Source: Pseudomonadota bacterium
GTDB lineage: Bacteria > Pseudomonadota > Alphaproteobacteria > UBA828
Direction of reading: 5' to 3'
Length of the DNA stretch: 64,000 bases
Assembly (NCBI GenBank): GCA_027624955.1
Contig: JAQBTG010000007.1
Coordinates: 1 to 64,000 of the forward strand
Part shown: piece after piece, positions 1 to 8,161 of the stretch
Position numbering within the stretch: the first letter of the stretch is position 1
Layout of the letters: every line of letters starts with the position of its first letter
Made by a program: the position numbers and the translations under genes
The notes under the pieces: generated by a model
Told to the model about the DNA's origin: nothing
Databases searched by the model: none
What the model saw: the letters and a program-made list of their open reading frames with translations, nothing else

Positions 1-69
1 AGTATCCCACTATATCCCATATATTCCGGGATTTATTAGGACTTCCGTGGATGGTGCTGGACAGGTAAG

Positions 70-159
70 TGGCGGAGGGGGTGGGATTCGAACCCACGGT
101 ACACTCGCGTGTACAACGGTTTTCGAGACCGCCCCATTCGACCACTCTGGCACCCCTCC
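70..159 (-). tRNA. tRNA-Ser (anticodon CGA)
   Basis: A complete cloverleaf reads on the minus strand. The 7-bp acceptor stem pairs GGAGGGG (153-159) with CCCCTCC (74-80). The discriminator is G, and a genomically encoded CCA lies at 70-72. The T arm is GTGGG-TTCGAAT-CCCAC at 81-97. The anticodon loop CTCGAAA gives anticodon CGA, which reads UCG. The long variable arm expected of a class II serine tRNA is present. The tRNA is divergent from rplU. Confidence 0.96.
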
Positions 160-184
160 GAGGCTGTCCAGCGAGACGAGGGAT

Positions 185-213
185 TACATAAACTACCGGC
201 TTCGCGGCAGCAA
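185..213 (-). promoter_or_regulatory. Candidate sigma70-type promoter for tRNA-Ser
   Basis: On the minus strand TTGCTG (208-213) and TATGTA (185-190) are separated by 17 bp. The predicted start is about 20 bases before the 5' end of the mature tRNA. The -35 box is good and the -10 box is moderate. The call rests on motif and position only. Confidence 0.4.
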
Positions 214-323
214 GCCGGGTGATGGCCCAGGTGACGGCAGTGCGGGCGGCGCAAACCGGCAAAAGAGCTGGAAAACGGCCGCATGATCGCTATATAATCG
301 CCGCGTAATCACCGCGCCACATA

Positions 324-351
324 TTGACAGTACAATCTGCCGCGCTATAGT
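324..351 (+). promoter_or_regulatory. Strong sigma70-type promoter for rplU-rpmA
   Basis: A perfect TTGACA (324-329) is followed after 16 bp by TATAGT (346-351). Transcription would begin near 358 and leave a 5' UTR of about 50 bases before the rplU start. This is among the best promoter matches in the window, which fits highly expressed ribosomal protein genes. Confidence 0.75.
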
Positions 352-406
352 GCCGCGCCGAGGCTGTCAGGGCCTCAACACACATGAAATCCGGAATTAA
401 AAAGCC

Positions 407-955
407 ATGTTCGCTGTCATAAAAACCGGCGGGAAGCAGTACCGCGTTTCGCCGCGCGACGTCATACGGGTCGAGCGGCTTTCTTCGCCAGCCGGCGAGG
501 TTATTGAGCTGACCGACGTGCTGGCCATGGGCCGGGATGACGGCTTGAAGTTGGGCCAGCCGCTGGTTGAAGGCGCGCGCGTCGCTGCCACCGTGCTCGA
601 ACACAGCCGCGCCGATAAGATCCTTGTTTTCCACAAGCAACGGCGCAAAAATTTCCGCCGTACGCAGGGCCACAGGCAGAATCAAACGGTGCTGCGCATC
701 GAAGAGATCCTGGCCCAGGGCGAAACCTTCACACCGCCCCCGCCGGCGCCGGAAAAGAAGCCCGCCAAAAAGCAGGCGTCCGTGAAAAAAGTGACTAAAT
801 CCAAGGCGGCAGGCGACGCAGATACCAAGAGCGCCGCCAAGCCAAGAGCCAAGGGCGCTGTAGCGAAAAAGCCAGCCGCCAAGAAAAGCCCGGCCAAGAA
901 AAGCCCGGCTGAGAAAAGCGCTGCGGACAAATCTCAAGATGAGGAGACGTCGTAA
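407..955 (+). CDS. rplU: 50S ribosomal protein L21 with long basic C-terminal extension
   Basis: L21 binds 23S rRNA in the large ribosomal subunit. Residues 1 to about 104 match the whole family, starting [14 protein letters not shown] and including the conserved segment around [12 protein letters not shown]. The protein has 182 residues where the usual length is about 103. The extra 78 residues are rich in Lys, Ala and Pro and hold near-perfect KKSPA repeats; such a tail is expected to be disordered and positively charged. The stop overlaps the rpmA start in TAATG, so the two genes are co-transcribed and probably translationally coupled. Only the length of the tail is unusual. Confidence 0.96.
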   Translation: MFAVIKTGGKQYRVSPRDVIRVERLSSPAGEVIELTDVLAMGRDDGLKLGQPLVEGARVAATVLEHSRADKILVFHKQRRKNFRRTQGHRQNQTVLRIEEILAQGETFTPPPPAPEKKPAKKQASVKKVTKSKAAGDADTKSAAKPRAKGAVAKKPAAKKSPAKKSPAEKSAADKSQDEETS

Positions 956-1212
956 TGGCACATAAGAAGGCAGGTGGCTCTTCACGCAACGGCCGCGATA
1001 CCGCTGGCCGACGCCTCGGCATCAAGAAATCCGGCGGCCAAGCCGTCATCGCCGGAAATATCATCGCCCGCCAGCGCGGGACGAAATGGCATCCCGGTGA
1101 AAATGTCGGCATGGGGCGTGACCACACTATATTCTCCCTCATCGAGGGACGGGTGAAGTTCACCAACAAATCCGGCGGAAAATCCGTGATCAATGTGGAG
1201 TCGGCAGTCTAA
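955..1212 (+). CDS. rpmA: 50S ribosomal protein L27
   Basis: L27 reaches the peptidyl-transferase centre with its N-terminal tail and supports tRNA placement. The 85-residue sequence is full length and begins [15 protein letters not shown], which is the classic family start. No cleavable N-terminal extension of the Firmicutes type is present. The start shares its A with the rplU stop codon. A strong terminator follows 28 bases after the stop, so rplU-rpmA forms a two-gene unit separate from obgE. Confidence 0.97.
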   Translation: MAHKKAGGSSRNGRDTAGRRLGIKKSGGQAVIAGNIIARQRGTKWHPGENVGMGRDHTIFSLIEGRVKFTNKSGGKSVINVESAV

Positions 1213-1240
1213 CTCCGGATTTTCGGCGCACGGCTAACGA

Positions 1241-1270
1241 GGGAGCGGCGCGCCGCTCCCTTTTGTTTTT
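1241..1270 (+). terminator. Rho-independent terminator after rpmA
   Basis: GGGAGCGGCG is followed directly by its exact complement CGCCGCTCCC (1241-1260), then by a T-rich run at 1261-1270. In RNA the central bases would form a small loop. This ends the rplU-rpmA unit before obgE. Confidence 0.9.
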
Positions 1271-1304
1271 TGTGATCTGGGCAAGCTGCCGATAGAGAAA
1301 TCAC

Positions 1305-2411
1305 ATGCGCTTTTTAGACCAGGCCAAGATATATGTCGCGAGCGGCGCCGGCGGCAACGGCTGCGTCGCATTCCGGCGCGAGCGCAACATACCGCTCGGC
1401 GGGCCCGACGGCGGCAATGGCGGGCGCGGCGGCTCGGTGGTGGTGCTCGGCGTAACCGACCTCAATACCCTAATCGATTTCCGCTACAAACAGCATTTCC
1501 GGGCGGCGCGCGGCCGCCATGGTCAGGGTTCCCAGCGCACCGGCGCGAACGCGCCCGATCTGATCATTAAGGTGCCGCTTGGCACGCAGCTCTTCGAAGA
1601 TGACCGCGAGACACTGATCGCCGACATCACCCGGCCCGGCCAGCGAATCGTGCTCACCCCGGGCGGCGGTGGCGGCTATGGCAACAGCCACTATAAATCC
1701 TCGACAAATCGATCGCCGCAGCGCGCCGATCCCGGCCAGGATATGCAGGAGCGCTGGGTATGGCTGCGCCTGAAGCTGCTCGCCGATGCCGGCATCATCG
1801 GCCTGCCCAATGCCGGTAAATCGACCTTTCTTGCCGCTGTCAGCCAGGCCCGGCCGAAGATCGCCGATTATCCCTTCACCACCCTCAAACCGCAGCTCGG
1901 CGTGGTGGTGGTCGATAGTCATGACTATGTACTCGCCGATATTCCCGGGCTGATCGAAGGCGCGCATGAGGGTTCGGGCCTGGGCGACCGGTTTCTTGGC
2001 CATATCGAGCGCTGCGCTGTGCTGCTGCACCTTGTTGATGGCACCGAACCAGACCCGGGCGCGGCGTACCGCACTGTCCGCGGCGAGCTGTCCGCGTACG
2101 GTGAAGGATTGGCCGACAAGCCGGAAATCGTTTGCCTCAACAAATGTGACGCCCTGGACGCCGCGCGTCGCGACCGCCGGCTCAAATCCTTGGCGGCGGC
2201 AGTGGGCGGCCCGGTAACCGCTCTTTCCGGCGCCTCGGGCGAAGGCGTGGAAGAAGCGCTACGCGGATTGTGGCGCGCGGTCGAAGAGAAAAAGCGCGCA
2301 GCAGCAGAAGCAGCAGAGGCAGCTGCCGCCGTCGCTGCCGGCGGCGCAGGCGCGAAACCAGAAAAGCCGGTTTACGATCCGTTGGCCGGCTACTCAGGAC
2401 GCCAGTCATGA
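1305..2411 (+). CDS. obgE: Obg family GTPase (ribosome assembly)
   Basis: ObgE/CgtA is a GTPase that acts in late 50S subunit assembly and stress control. Residues 1-158 form the glycine-rich Obg fold, with repeated GGxGG patterns such as [12 protein letters not shown]. The G domain follows, with P-loop GLPNAGKST, the G2/G3 region including [12 protein letters not shown], and NKCD as G4. The C-terminus after residue 330 is low-complexity (Ala/Glu) and ends in a short basic stretch. The 368-residue length is normal. The stop overlaps the proB start as ATGA, so the two are likely coupled. Confidence 0.96.
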   Translation: MRFLDQAKIYVASGAGGNGCVAFRRERNIPLGGPDGGNGGRGGSVVVLGVTDLNTLIDFRYKQHFRAARGRHGQGSQRTGANAPDLIIKVPLGTQLFEDDRETLIADITRPGQRIVLTPGGGGGYGNSHYKSSTNRSPQRADPGQDMQERWVWLRLKLLADAGIIGLPNAGKSTFLAAVSQARPKIADYPFTTLKPQLGVVVVDSHDYVLADIPGLIEGAHEGSGLGDRFLGHIERCAVLLHLVDGTEPDPGAAYRTVRGELSAYGEGLADKPEIVCLNKCDALDAARRDRRLKSLAAAVGGPVTALSGASGEGVEEALRGLWRAVEEKKRAAAEAAEAAAAVAAGGAGAKPEKPVYDPLAGYSGRQS

Positions 2412-3544
2412 CTCCGGTCATAACGCCCAGCCTGCGACAGGCGCGCCGCCTGGTCATCAAGATCGGCTCCGCATTGCTGGTCGATGAAGCTGCGGGCGCT
2501 ATTCAGCATGCCCGCTTGGCCGGGTTGGCCGAGGATGTCGTCCAATTGCGCCGCGCCGGCGCCGAAGTGATGATCGTCACCTCGGGCGCCATCGCCGTCG
2601 GGCGGCGTCATCTCGGGTTTCCCGCCGGGCCGCTCAAGCTCGAAGAGAAGCAGGCAGCGGCGGCGTGCGGCCAGGTCCGCCTCGCCCATGCCTATCTGGA
2701 GGCTCTCGCCGCCCACCAGATCACCGCGGCACAAATCCTGCTGACCATCGACGATACCGAAGAGCGCCGCCGCTATCTCAATGCGCGCAACACCATCAAC
2801 ACGCTGTTGGCCGCCGGCGCGGTGCCGATCATCAATGAAAACGACACCGTGGCGACGGCGGAGATTCGCTTCGGCGACAATGACCGCTTGGCGGCGCGGG
2901 TAGCCGCTATGATGAGCGCCGACACTCTATTGCTGCTGTCCACCATCGACGGCATGTACAGCGCCGATCCATCGCGCGACAGCACAGCCGAATGGATTCC
3001 CCGCATTGACGTGATCACGCCGGAGATCGAAGCGGCGGCAGGTGCCGCCGGCTCGGCCGATGCGTCGGGCGGTATGCTGACCAAGCTCGCGGCGGCGCGT
3101 ATCGCGATGGCCGCCGGTTGCCACATGGTCATCGCGCGCGGCGATATCGACCGCCCGGTTGCGGCGCTCCAAGCCGGCGCGCGCTGCACCTGGTTCGTCT
3201 CCAAGGCGACGCCGCGCGCGGCGCGCAAGCATTGGATCGCGGGCAGCCTCCAGCCGCGTGGCACGCTCACAATCGATGCCGGCGCCGAAGCGGCGCTTTT
3301 GGCTGGGCGCAGCCTGTTGCCGGCCGGCGTCGGCGCGGTCGAAGGCGATTTCGAGCGTGGCGAAGCGGTCACCGTCAGGGGCGCTGGCCGCGGCCTGATC
3401 GGGCGCGGTCTATGCGCCTATTCGGCGGCAGATGCGCGCCGCATCATGGGCCATAAAACGGGTGAAATAGAGCGCATACTCGGATACCGTGGCCGCGACG
3501 CCATTATCCATCGGGACGATCTGGTGTTGGAAGAAAGCGCCTGA
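2408..3544 (+). CDS. proB: Glutamate 5-kinase
   Basis: ProB phosphorylates L-glutamate with ATP, the first step of proline synthesis. The N-terminal amino-acid kinase domain has VIKIGSALL at the start, VTSGAIAVG, and NENDTVAT for substrate binding. A PUA domain occupies roughly residues 280-370 ([13 protein letters not shown] onward). The ATG at 2408 overlaps the obgE stop; the open frame runs further upstream inside obgE, but only this start gives a normal N-terminus and the usual 378-residue length. proA follows after one base, so both proline enzymes are made together. Confidence 0.96.
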   Translation: MTPVITPSLRQARRLVIKIGSALLVDEAAGAIQHARLAGLAEDVVQLRRAGAEVMIVTSGAIAVGRRHLGFPAGPLKLEEKQAAAACGQVRLAHAYLEALAAHQITAAQILLTIDDTEERRRYLNARNTINTLLAAGAVPIINENDTVATAEIRFGDNDRLAARVAAMMSADTLLLLSTIDGMYSADPSRDSTAEWIPRIDVITPEIEAAAGAAGSADASGGMLTKLAAARIAMAAGCHMVIARGDIDRPVAALQAGARCTWFVSKATPRAARKHWIAGSLQPRGTLTIDAGAEAALLAGRSLLPAGVGAVEGDFERGEAVTVRGAGRGLIGRGLCAYSAADARRIMGHKTGEIERILGYRGRDAIIHRDDLVLEESA

Positions 3545-3545
3545 C

Positions 3546-4826
3546 ATGAGCGCCGTAAAATCGACTGAATCGAACGCCCTGGAAGCGCAGATGGCGGCGC
3601 TCGGCACCAACGCCCGAGCTGCCGGGCGGGTGCTCGCGATTACGCCCACGGCGGCCAAGCGCGCTGCCATCGAAGCGGCGGCGGATGCCCTGGCGGCGGG
3701 GCGCAATGTCATCATCCAAGCCAATGCCGAGGATATGAACCAGGCGCGCGCCGCCCAGCTAAACGCCGCCATGCTCGATCGCCTGGCTCTCGATGACGCG
3801 CGTGTCGACGCCATGGTCACCGGCCTGCGCGAGGTCGCGGCGCTCGATGATCCGGTGGGCCGGGCCTTGGGTGATTGGTCGCGGCCCAATGGCTTGCGCA
3901 TTGAGCGCGTTTCGGTGCCGATCGGCGTGATCGGTATTATTTACGAATCCCGGCCCAATGTGACCGCCGATGCCGGCGCGCTATGCCTGATGTCGGGCAA
4001 TGCCGCTATCCTGCGCGCAGGCTCTGAGAGTTCGCGTTCTTCGCACGCCATCGCGGCCTGTCTGCGGCACGGCCTGAGCGCCGCCGGCCTGCCGCAAGAT
4101 TGCATTCAACTGGTGCCAACCAACGACCGCGCCGCAGTCGGCATCCTGTTGGCCATGGACGAGGATGTCGACATCATCGTGCCACGCGGTGGGCGCTCCC
4201 TGATCGAGCGTGTTAAGGAAGAGAGCCGCATCCCGGTGCTGGCCCATCTTGATGGCATTTGCCATGTTTATGTCCATGCGGCGGCGGATGCGGACAAGGC
4301 GCGCGACGTGACGTTCAACGCAAAAATGCGCCGCACCGGCATATGCGGCGCCGCCGAGACCCTGCTGATCGATCGCGCCGCGCTTGCCATGTTGCCAGCG
4401 ATACTGGCGCCGCTCCATGAAGCCGGCTGCGAAGTGCGCGGAGATGCGGAGGTGTGCGCCCTCGATTCCGCCGCCGTTGCCGCCAGCGCCGTGGATTGGG
4501 ATACCGAATATCTCGATGCCATCATTTCTGTCGCGGTAGTCGCGTCGCTGGAGGACGCCATCCGCCACGTCAATTTACATGGCTCGCACCATACCGACGC
4601 CATCATCAGCGAGGATCAAGCCGCCGCCGCGCGCTTCCTGGACGAAGTCGACAGCGCCATCGTGGTGCATAATGCCTCGACCCAATTCGCCGATGGCGGC
4701 GAGTTCGGCATGGGTGCCGAAATCGGTATTTCCAACGGCAAACTACATGCTCGCGGGCCGGTCGGCGTCGAACAATTGACGACCTATAAATACAAAGTCC
4801 ACGGCGCTGGCCAGGTGCGCCCCTGA
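3546..4826 (+). CDS. proA: Gamma-glutamyl phosphate reductase
   Basis: ProA reduces gamma-glutamyl phosphate with NADPH to glutamate semialdehyde, the second step of proline synthesis. The fold is the aldehyde dehydrogenase type. The nucleophilic cysteine lies in RRTGICGAAETLL, and the substrate and cofactor regions include IYESRPNVTADA and GNAAILRAGSES. The 426-residue length is standard. The start at 3546 is one base after the proB stop; an in-frame ATG upstream would lie inside proB and is unlikely. Confidence 0.96.
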   Translation: MSAVKSTESNALEAQMAALGTNARAAGRVLAITPTAAKRAAIEAAADALAAGRNVIIQANAEDMNQARAAQLNAAMLDRLALDDARVDAMVTGLREVAALDDPVGRALGDWSRPNGLRIERVSVPIGVIGIIYESRPNVTADAGALCLMSGNAAILRAGSESSRSSHAIAACLRHGLSAAGLPQDCIQLVPTNDRAAVGILLAMDEDVDIIVPRGGRSLIERVKEESRIPVLAHLDGICHVYVHAAADADKARDVTFNAKMRRTGICGAAETLLIDRAALAMLPAILAPLHEAGCEVRGDAEVCALDSAAVAASAVDWDTEYLDAIISVAVVASLEDAIRHVNLHGSHHTDAIISEDQAAAARFLDEVDSAIVVHNASTQFADGGEFGMGAEIGISNGKLHARGPVGVEQLTTYKYKVHGAGQVRP

Positions 4827-4876
4827 AGCCGCTGAAACCGCTGAAATCCCTCAAGCCTATGAAACCTATGAAGCGC
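4823..4876 (+). repeat. 9-bp in-frame tandem repeat across the nadD start
   Basis: Six degenerate 9-bp units run from the last bases of proA into nadD. In the nadD frame they read Leu-Lys-Pro-like triplets that end in Met-Lys-Pro and Met-Lys-Arg. The unit carries the ATG, so the start codon itself is duplicated (4859 and 4868). No Shine-Dalgarno is seen in this stretch. Confidence 0.7.
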
Positions 4877-5563
4877 CCCGCATCGCGCGCCCGCCCGGCA
4901 CCGGTAAAAACTGCGGCGCCCGCCGGTGGCCTGCGCAGTGGCCTGCGCGTTGGCCTGTTCGGCGGCTCGTTCAATCCGGCGCATGAAGGTCATCTTCATG
5001 TCAGCCTCGAGGCCATCAAACGGCTCGGTTTGGATGAACTCTGGTGGCTGGTGTCGCCGCAGAACCCGCTTAAACCAACGCGCGGCATGGCGCCGTTCGA
5101 GCAGCGTTTGGCCGCGGCGCGGCGCCTCGCCCGCCATCCGGCGATTCGGGTGAGCGATTGCGAGCGGCGCTGGCACAGCCACTACAGTGCCGATACCATT
5201 GAGCGTCTGCGCCGGCGCCATCCGCGCCATCGTTTCGTCTGGGTCATGGGCGCCGACAATCTGGCCGATTTCGAGCGCTGGCGCCGCTGGCAGGATATCT
5301 TCAAAGCGCTTCCCATTGCGATATTCGATCGCCGGACTTATGCTCAATCGGCCTCGGCGAGCAAGCCGCTCAAGCGATTTGGCCGCTATCGATTGCCGGA
5401 ACGGGCCGCGCGCTTGCTTGCTCTACAGTACCCGCCGGTTTGGACATATTTTCATGGCCGGCTGCACGCTGCGTCGTCAAGCGCGATTCGCGCCGGTGCG
5501 GCAGACCCGCGCAACGAAAACAGCGCTGCGGGCCGAAATAACGAAAGAGGAGACGGTCGATAA
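4859..5563 (+). CDS. nadD: Nicotinate-nucleotide adenylyltransferase
   Basis: NadD adenylates nicotinate mononucleotide in NAD synthesis. The nucleotidyltransferase signature GLFGGSFNPAHEGHLH contains the HxGH motif. Family blocks WWLVSPQNPLKP, FVWVMGADNLADF and the SSSAIRAG end motif follow. The first 28 residues are a poorly conserved Lys/Pro/Arg/Ala-rich leader formed partly by the 9-bp repeat, so the true start (4859, 4868 or a non-ATG codon upstream) is uncertain. The gene is followed by rsfS and rlmH, a common bacterial order. Confidence 0.93.
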   Translation: MKPMKRPASRARPAPVKTAAPAGGLRSGLRVGLFGGSFNPAHEGHLHVSLEAIKRLGLDELWWLVSPQNPLKPTRGMAPFEQRLAAARRLARHPAIRVSDCERRWHSHYSADTIERLRRRHPRHRFVWVMGADNLADFERWRRWQDIFKALPIAIFDRRTYAQSASASKPLKRFGRYRLPERAARLLALQYPPVWTYFHGRLHAASSSAIRAGAADPRNENSAAGRNNERGDGR

Positions 5564-5613
5564 CAAAGCCGAAAAAGAAGTCCGTTTCGACGGATAGCGC
5601 CGCCGCTGAGAAC

Positions 5614-5964
5614 ATGCGCCGCGCCGTTATCAAGGAACTCGAAGACGTCAAGGCCGAAGACATTGTGACCATCGCCTTGAACGGAAAATCCGATATTGCT
5701 GATTATATGATCGTCGCGACGGGCCGTTCGCAGCGCCAAGTCGGCGCGGCCGCCGAGCGCGTGCGCAAGGCGGCCAAGACATTGTCCGGCAAATTGGTCG
5801 CCGTCGAGGGTTTGCCGGCCTGCGATTGGGTGCTGGTCGATACCGGCGATGTGATCGTCCATATCTTCCGGCCTGAGGTGCGCGAATTCTATAATCTCGA
5901 AAAAATGTGGCTGGCGGATTTGCCACTCGATTCGGCGGACGGTGTCGCGGAGGGCGCGCTATAG
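5614..5964 (+). CDS. rsfS: Ribosome silencing factor RsfS
   Basis: RsfS (Iojap family) binds L14 and blocks subunit joining in poor conditions. The family core is clear: LEDVKAEDIVTIALNGKS, ADYMIVATGRS, WVLVDTGDVIVHIF and the C-terminal YNLEKMW. The conventional ATG at 5614 gives 116 residues but starts very close to the conserved domain and has no good Shine-Dalgarno. An AUA at 5560, overlapping the nadD stop, has an ideally spaced AGGAGA (5548-5553) and would add 18 residues. The start is therefore listed conservatively. The rlmH frame begins inside the 3' end. Confidence 0.93.
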   Translation: MRRAVIKELEDVKAEDIVTIALNGKSDIADYMIVATGRSQRQVGAAAERVRKAAKTLSGKLVAVEGLPACDWVLVDTGDVIVHIFRPEVREFYNLEKMWLADLPLDSADGVAEGAL

Positions 5965-5965
5965 C

Positions 5966-6078
5966 GCCGTTCGGCAGGTGCGGCTTGGCGCCGTTCGGCG
6001 TGTGCGGCCCGGCGCCGTTCGGCGTGTGCGGCCCGGCGCCGTTCGGCGTGTGCGGCCCGGCGCCGTTCGGCGTGTGCG
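5966..6078 (+). repeat. 24-bp tandem repeat leading into rlmH
   Basis: Four full units of 24 bp and a 17-base partial fifth lie between rsfS and rlmH. Units 2-4 are identical; the first differs at four positions. The period is a multiple of three and in frame with rlmH, each unit reading as VRPGAVRR-like residues with an in-frame GTG. The partial last unit supplies the rlmH GTG start. Confidence 0.9.
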
Positions 6079-6532
6079 AATAGCCGTTCTTGCCATCGGC
6101 CGGGCGCGCAACGATCCGGCAACACGCATCTTCGATGATTATATGGCGCGCCTGCCCTGGCCGCACGAGCTCCGGGAATTACAGGAAAACCGCCCGCTCA
6201 AGGCGGATAAGCGCAAACAGCGTGAAGCCGATCTTTTGCTTGGCGCTGTTCCCGAGCGCGCCTTGGCCGTCGCTCTCGACGGCGGCGGAAAGATGCTGTC
6301 GAGCGAGGAGTTTGCGCGGCGCATCGGCGCCTGGCGCGACGACGGCGTACCCTGTCTGGCGTTTCTCATCGGCGGCGCCGATGGCCACGGCGCGGCGGTG
6401 TTGAAGCGCGCCGATCTCACGCTCTCTTTCGGCGCGATGGTGTGGCCACATCTGCTGGTGCGCGCGATGCTGGCCGAGCAGCTGTGGCGCGCCGCCAGCA
6501 TCTTGAACGGCCATCCCTATCATCGCGCTTGA
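6074..6532 (+). CDS. rlmH: 23S rRNA pseudouridine-1915 N3-methyltransferase
   Basis: RlmH methylates pseudouridine 1915 of 23S rRNA in assembled ribosomes, using a SPOUT fold. The GTG start at 6074 gives the family N-terminus (M)RIAVLAIGRARN and 152 residues, close to the normal 155. The SAM-binding knot includes AFLIGGADG and LSFGAMVWPHLLVRAMLAEQLWRA. The frame stays open through the upstream tandem repeat to a GTG at 5942 inside rsfS. Translation from there would add a 44-residue Arg-rich leader, which no known member needs. Confidence 0.93.
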   Translation: MRIAVLAIGRARNDPATRIFDDYMARLPWPHELRELQENRPLKADKRKQREADLLLGAVPERALAVALDGGGKMLSSEEFARRIGAWRDDGVPCLAFLIGGADGHGAAVLKRADLTLSFGAMVWPHLLVRAMLAEQLWRAASILNGHPYHRA

Positions 6533-6586
6533 AATCGCCCGCCCGGCGTAGGAAATAGGGACGCATGGCGAGTGAGGCGAACAGAG

Positions 6587-8161
6587 ATGGTGATGAATAG
6601 GGTTCCCCGCCCCATGGTGTTGTGCGTGCTCGATGGTTGGGGAGAGGCCGCCGCCAGTGCCGACAACGCCATCGCTGTGGCACGCACGCCTGTGTGGGAC
6701 GCCCTGTTGGCAAAATATCCACACAGCCTGCTGCACTGTTCGGGCCTCGACGTCGGTCTGCCGCACGGGCAGATGGGGAATTCCGAAGTTGGGCACATGA
6801 ATTTGGGCGCCGGGCGCGCCGTAATGCAGGATTTGCCGCGCGTCGACGCCGCCATCAAGGATGGCTCGTTGGCCAGCTTGCCGGCGCTCGCCGATTTCAT
6901 CGAAAAACTGCGCCGAAGTGGCGGGCGCTGCCATTTGATGGGCCTGTTGTCGCCGGGTGGCGTCCATGCGCATCAGGATCATATCGCGGCACTGGTCAAG
7001 ATTCTCGACGGCGCCGGCGTGCCGGTAACGCTGCACGCCTTTCTCGACGGACGCGATACCCCACCGACTTCGGCGGCTGCGTATATGCGCCAATTCGAAG
7101 CGGATGTCGCGGCGGCGCGGCAATTCTCCATCGGTACGGTGTGTGGTCGCTATTGGGCGATGGATCGCGATCAGCGTTGGGAGCGCGTTGCGCGCGCCTA
7201 TCTCGCGATCACCGACGCGGTCGGAACCCCCGCGCCGAATGCCGAGACGGCGGTTTCCTCCGCCTATGCCGCCGGCGAGAGCGATGAGTTCATGGCGCCG
7301 GCGGTGATCGCCGCCTACCCCGGTATGTCGGACGGCGACGGGCTGCTGATGGCCAATTTCCGCGCCGACCGCGCGCGCCAATTGCTGAGCGCATTCCTAG
7401 ACCCCGCGTTTGATGGCTTCGCCCGGCCGCGCATAATCAACTTCGCCGCGGCGCTCGGGCTGGTCGAATATTCGCGCGACCTGAATGAATTCATGGCGTG
7501 TCTGTTTCCCAGCAGCGCCATCGAGAATGTCTTGGGAGAGGTGGTTTCCGCCGCTGGGCGGACCCAATTGCGCCTCGCCGAGACCGAGAAATACGCCCAT
7601 GTCACGTTTTTCCTGAACGGCGGCGAAGAGTGTGTTTTTGCCGGTGAAGAGCGCATCTTGGTGCCCTCGCCGAAAGTCGCGACCTATGATTTACAGCCCG
7701 AGATGTCGGCACGCGAAGTCACCGACCGCCTGGTCGAGGCCATTCTCAGTAAACGCTTCGATTTGATCGTGGTGAATTACGCCAATACCGACATGGTCGG
7801 CCATACGGGGATCATGCCGGCTGCGGTCAAAGCGGTCGAAACCGTGGATTTCTGCCTCGGTCGGATGATTTCGGCGTTGTCCGAGGTCGGCGGCGCGGCG
7901 CTGGTTACCGCCGATCACGGCAACGCCGAACGCATGTTGAATGCGGCAGGCGACGACGCCCATACGGCACACACCACCAACCGCGTGCCGGCCATCTTGA
8001 TTGCCGAAGCAGCAATTGGCGCGGAATTGCGCGACGGGCTTTTGGCGGATGTGGCGCCGACGCTGCTCAATATGATGGCGCTCGAGATTCCGCCGCAAAT
8101 GACTGGGCGCCCACTTCTCAAATCGCGTGGCGGGCGCTCGCGTCGTGCGACGCCAGCCTAG
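6587..8161 (+). CDS. gpmI: 2,3-bisphosphoglycerate-independent phosphoglycerate mutase
   Basis: GpmI interconverts 3- and 2-phosphoglycerate with two metal ions (Mn type) in glycolysis and gluconeogenesis. The alkaline-phosphatase-like metal site is visible in VLCVLDGWG at the N-terminus, in MGNSEVGHMNLGAGR with the phosphorylated Ser, and in ADHGNAERM and HTAHTTNRVP near the C-terminus. At 524 residues it is slightly longer than usual. ATG 6587 is chosen because a GAGG lies nine bases upstream; ATG 6593 is also possible. Its 3' end overlaps the next gene by 35 bases. Confidence 0.95.
   Translation: MVMNRVPRPMVLCVLDGWGEAAASADNAIAVARTPVWDALLAKYPHSLLHCSGLDVGLPHGQMGNSEVGHMNLGAGRAVMQDLPRVDAAIKDGSLASLPALADFIEKLRRSGGRCHLMGLLSPGGVHAHQDHIAALVKILDGAGVPVTLHAFLDGRDTPPTSAAAYMRQFEADVAAARQFSIGTVCGRYWAMDRDQRWERVARAYLAITDAVGTPAPNAETAVSSAYAAGESDEFMAPAVIAAYPGMSDGDGLLMANFRADRARQLLSAFLDPAFDGFARPRIINFAAALGLVEYSRDLNEFMACLFPSSAIENVLGEVVSAAGRTQLRLAETEKYAHVTFFLNGGEECVFAGEERILVPSPKVATYDLQPEMSAREVTDRLVEAILSKRFDLIVVNYANTDMVGHTGIMPAAVKAVETVDFCLGRMISALSEVGGAALVTADHGNAERMLNAAGDDAHTAHTTNRVPAILIAEAAIGAELRDGLLADVAPTLLNMMALEIPPQMTGRPLLKSRGGRSRRATPA

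Noticed and set aside
5966-6078. CRISPR or minisatellite-type origin iterons
   Set aside because: The repeats are contiguous, in frame with rlmH and not AT-rich, and there is no replication initiator gene nearby.
6563-6598. Eleven-codon ORF upstream of gpmI
   Set aside because: It overlaps the gpmI start in another frame and does not end on it, so there is no sign of coupling; it may well be chance.
6179-7381. 400-residue minus-strand frame opposite rlmH and gpmI
   Set aside because: It is a shadow of GpmI, whose catalytic motifs are intact; it has no recognisable domain.
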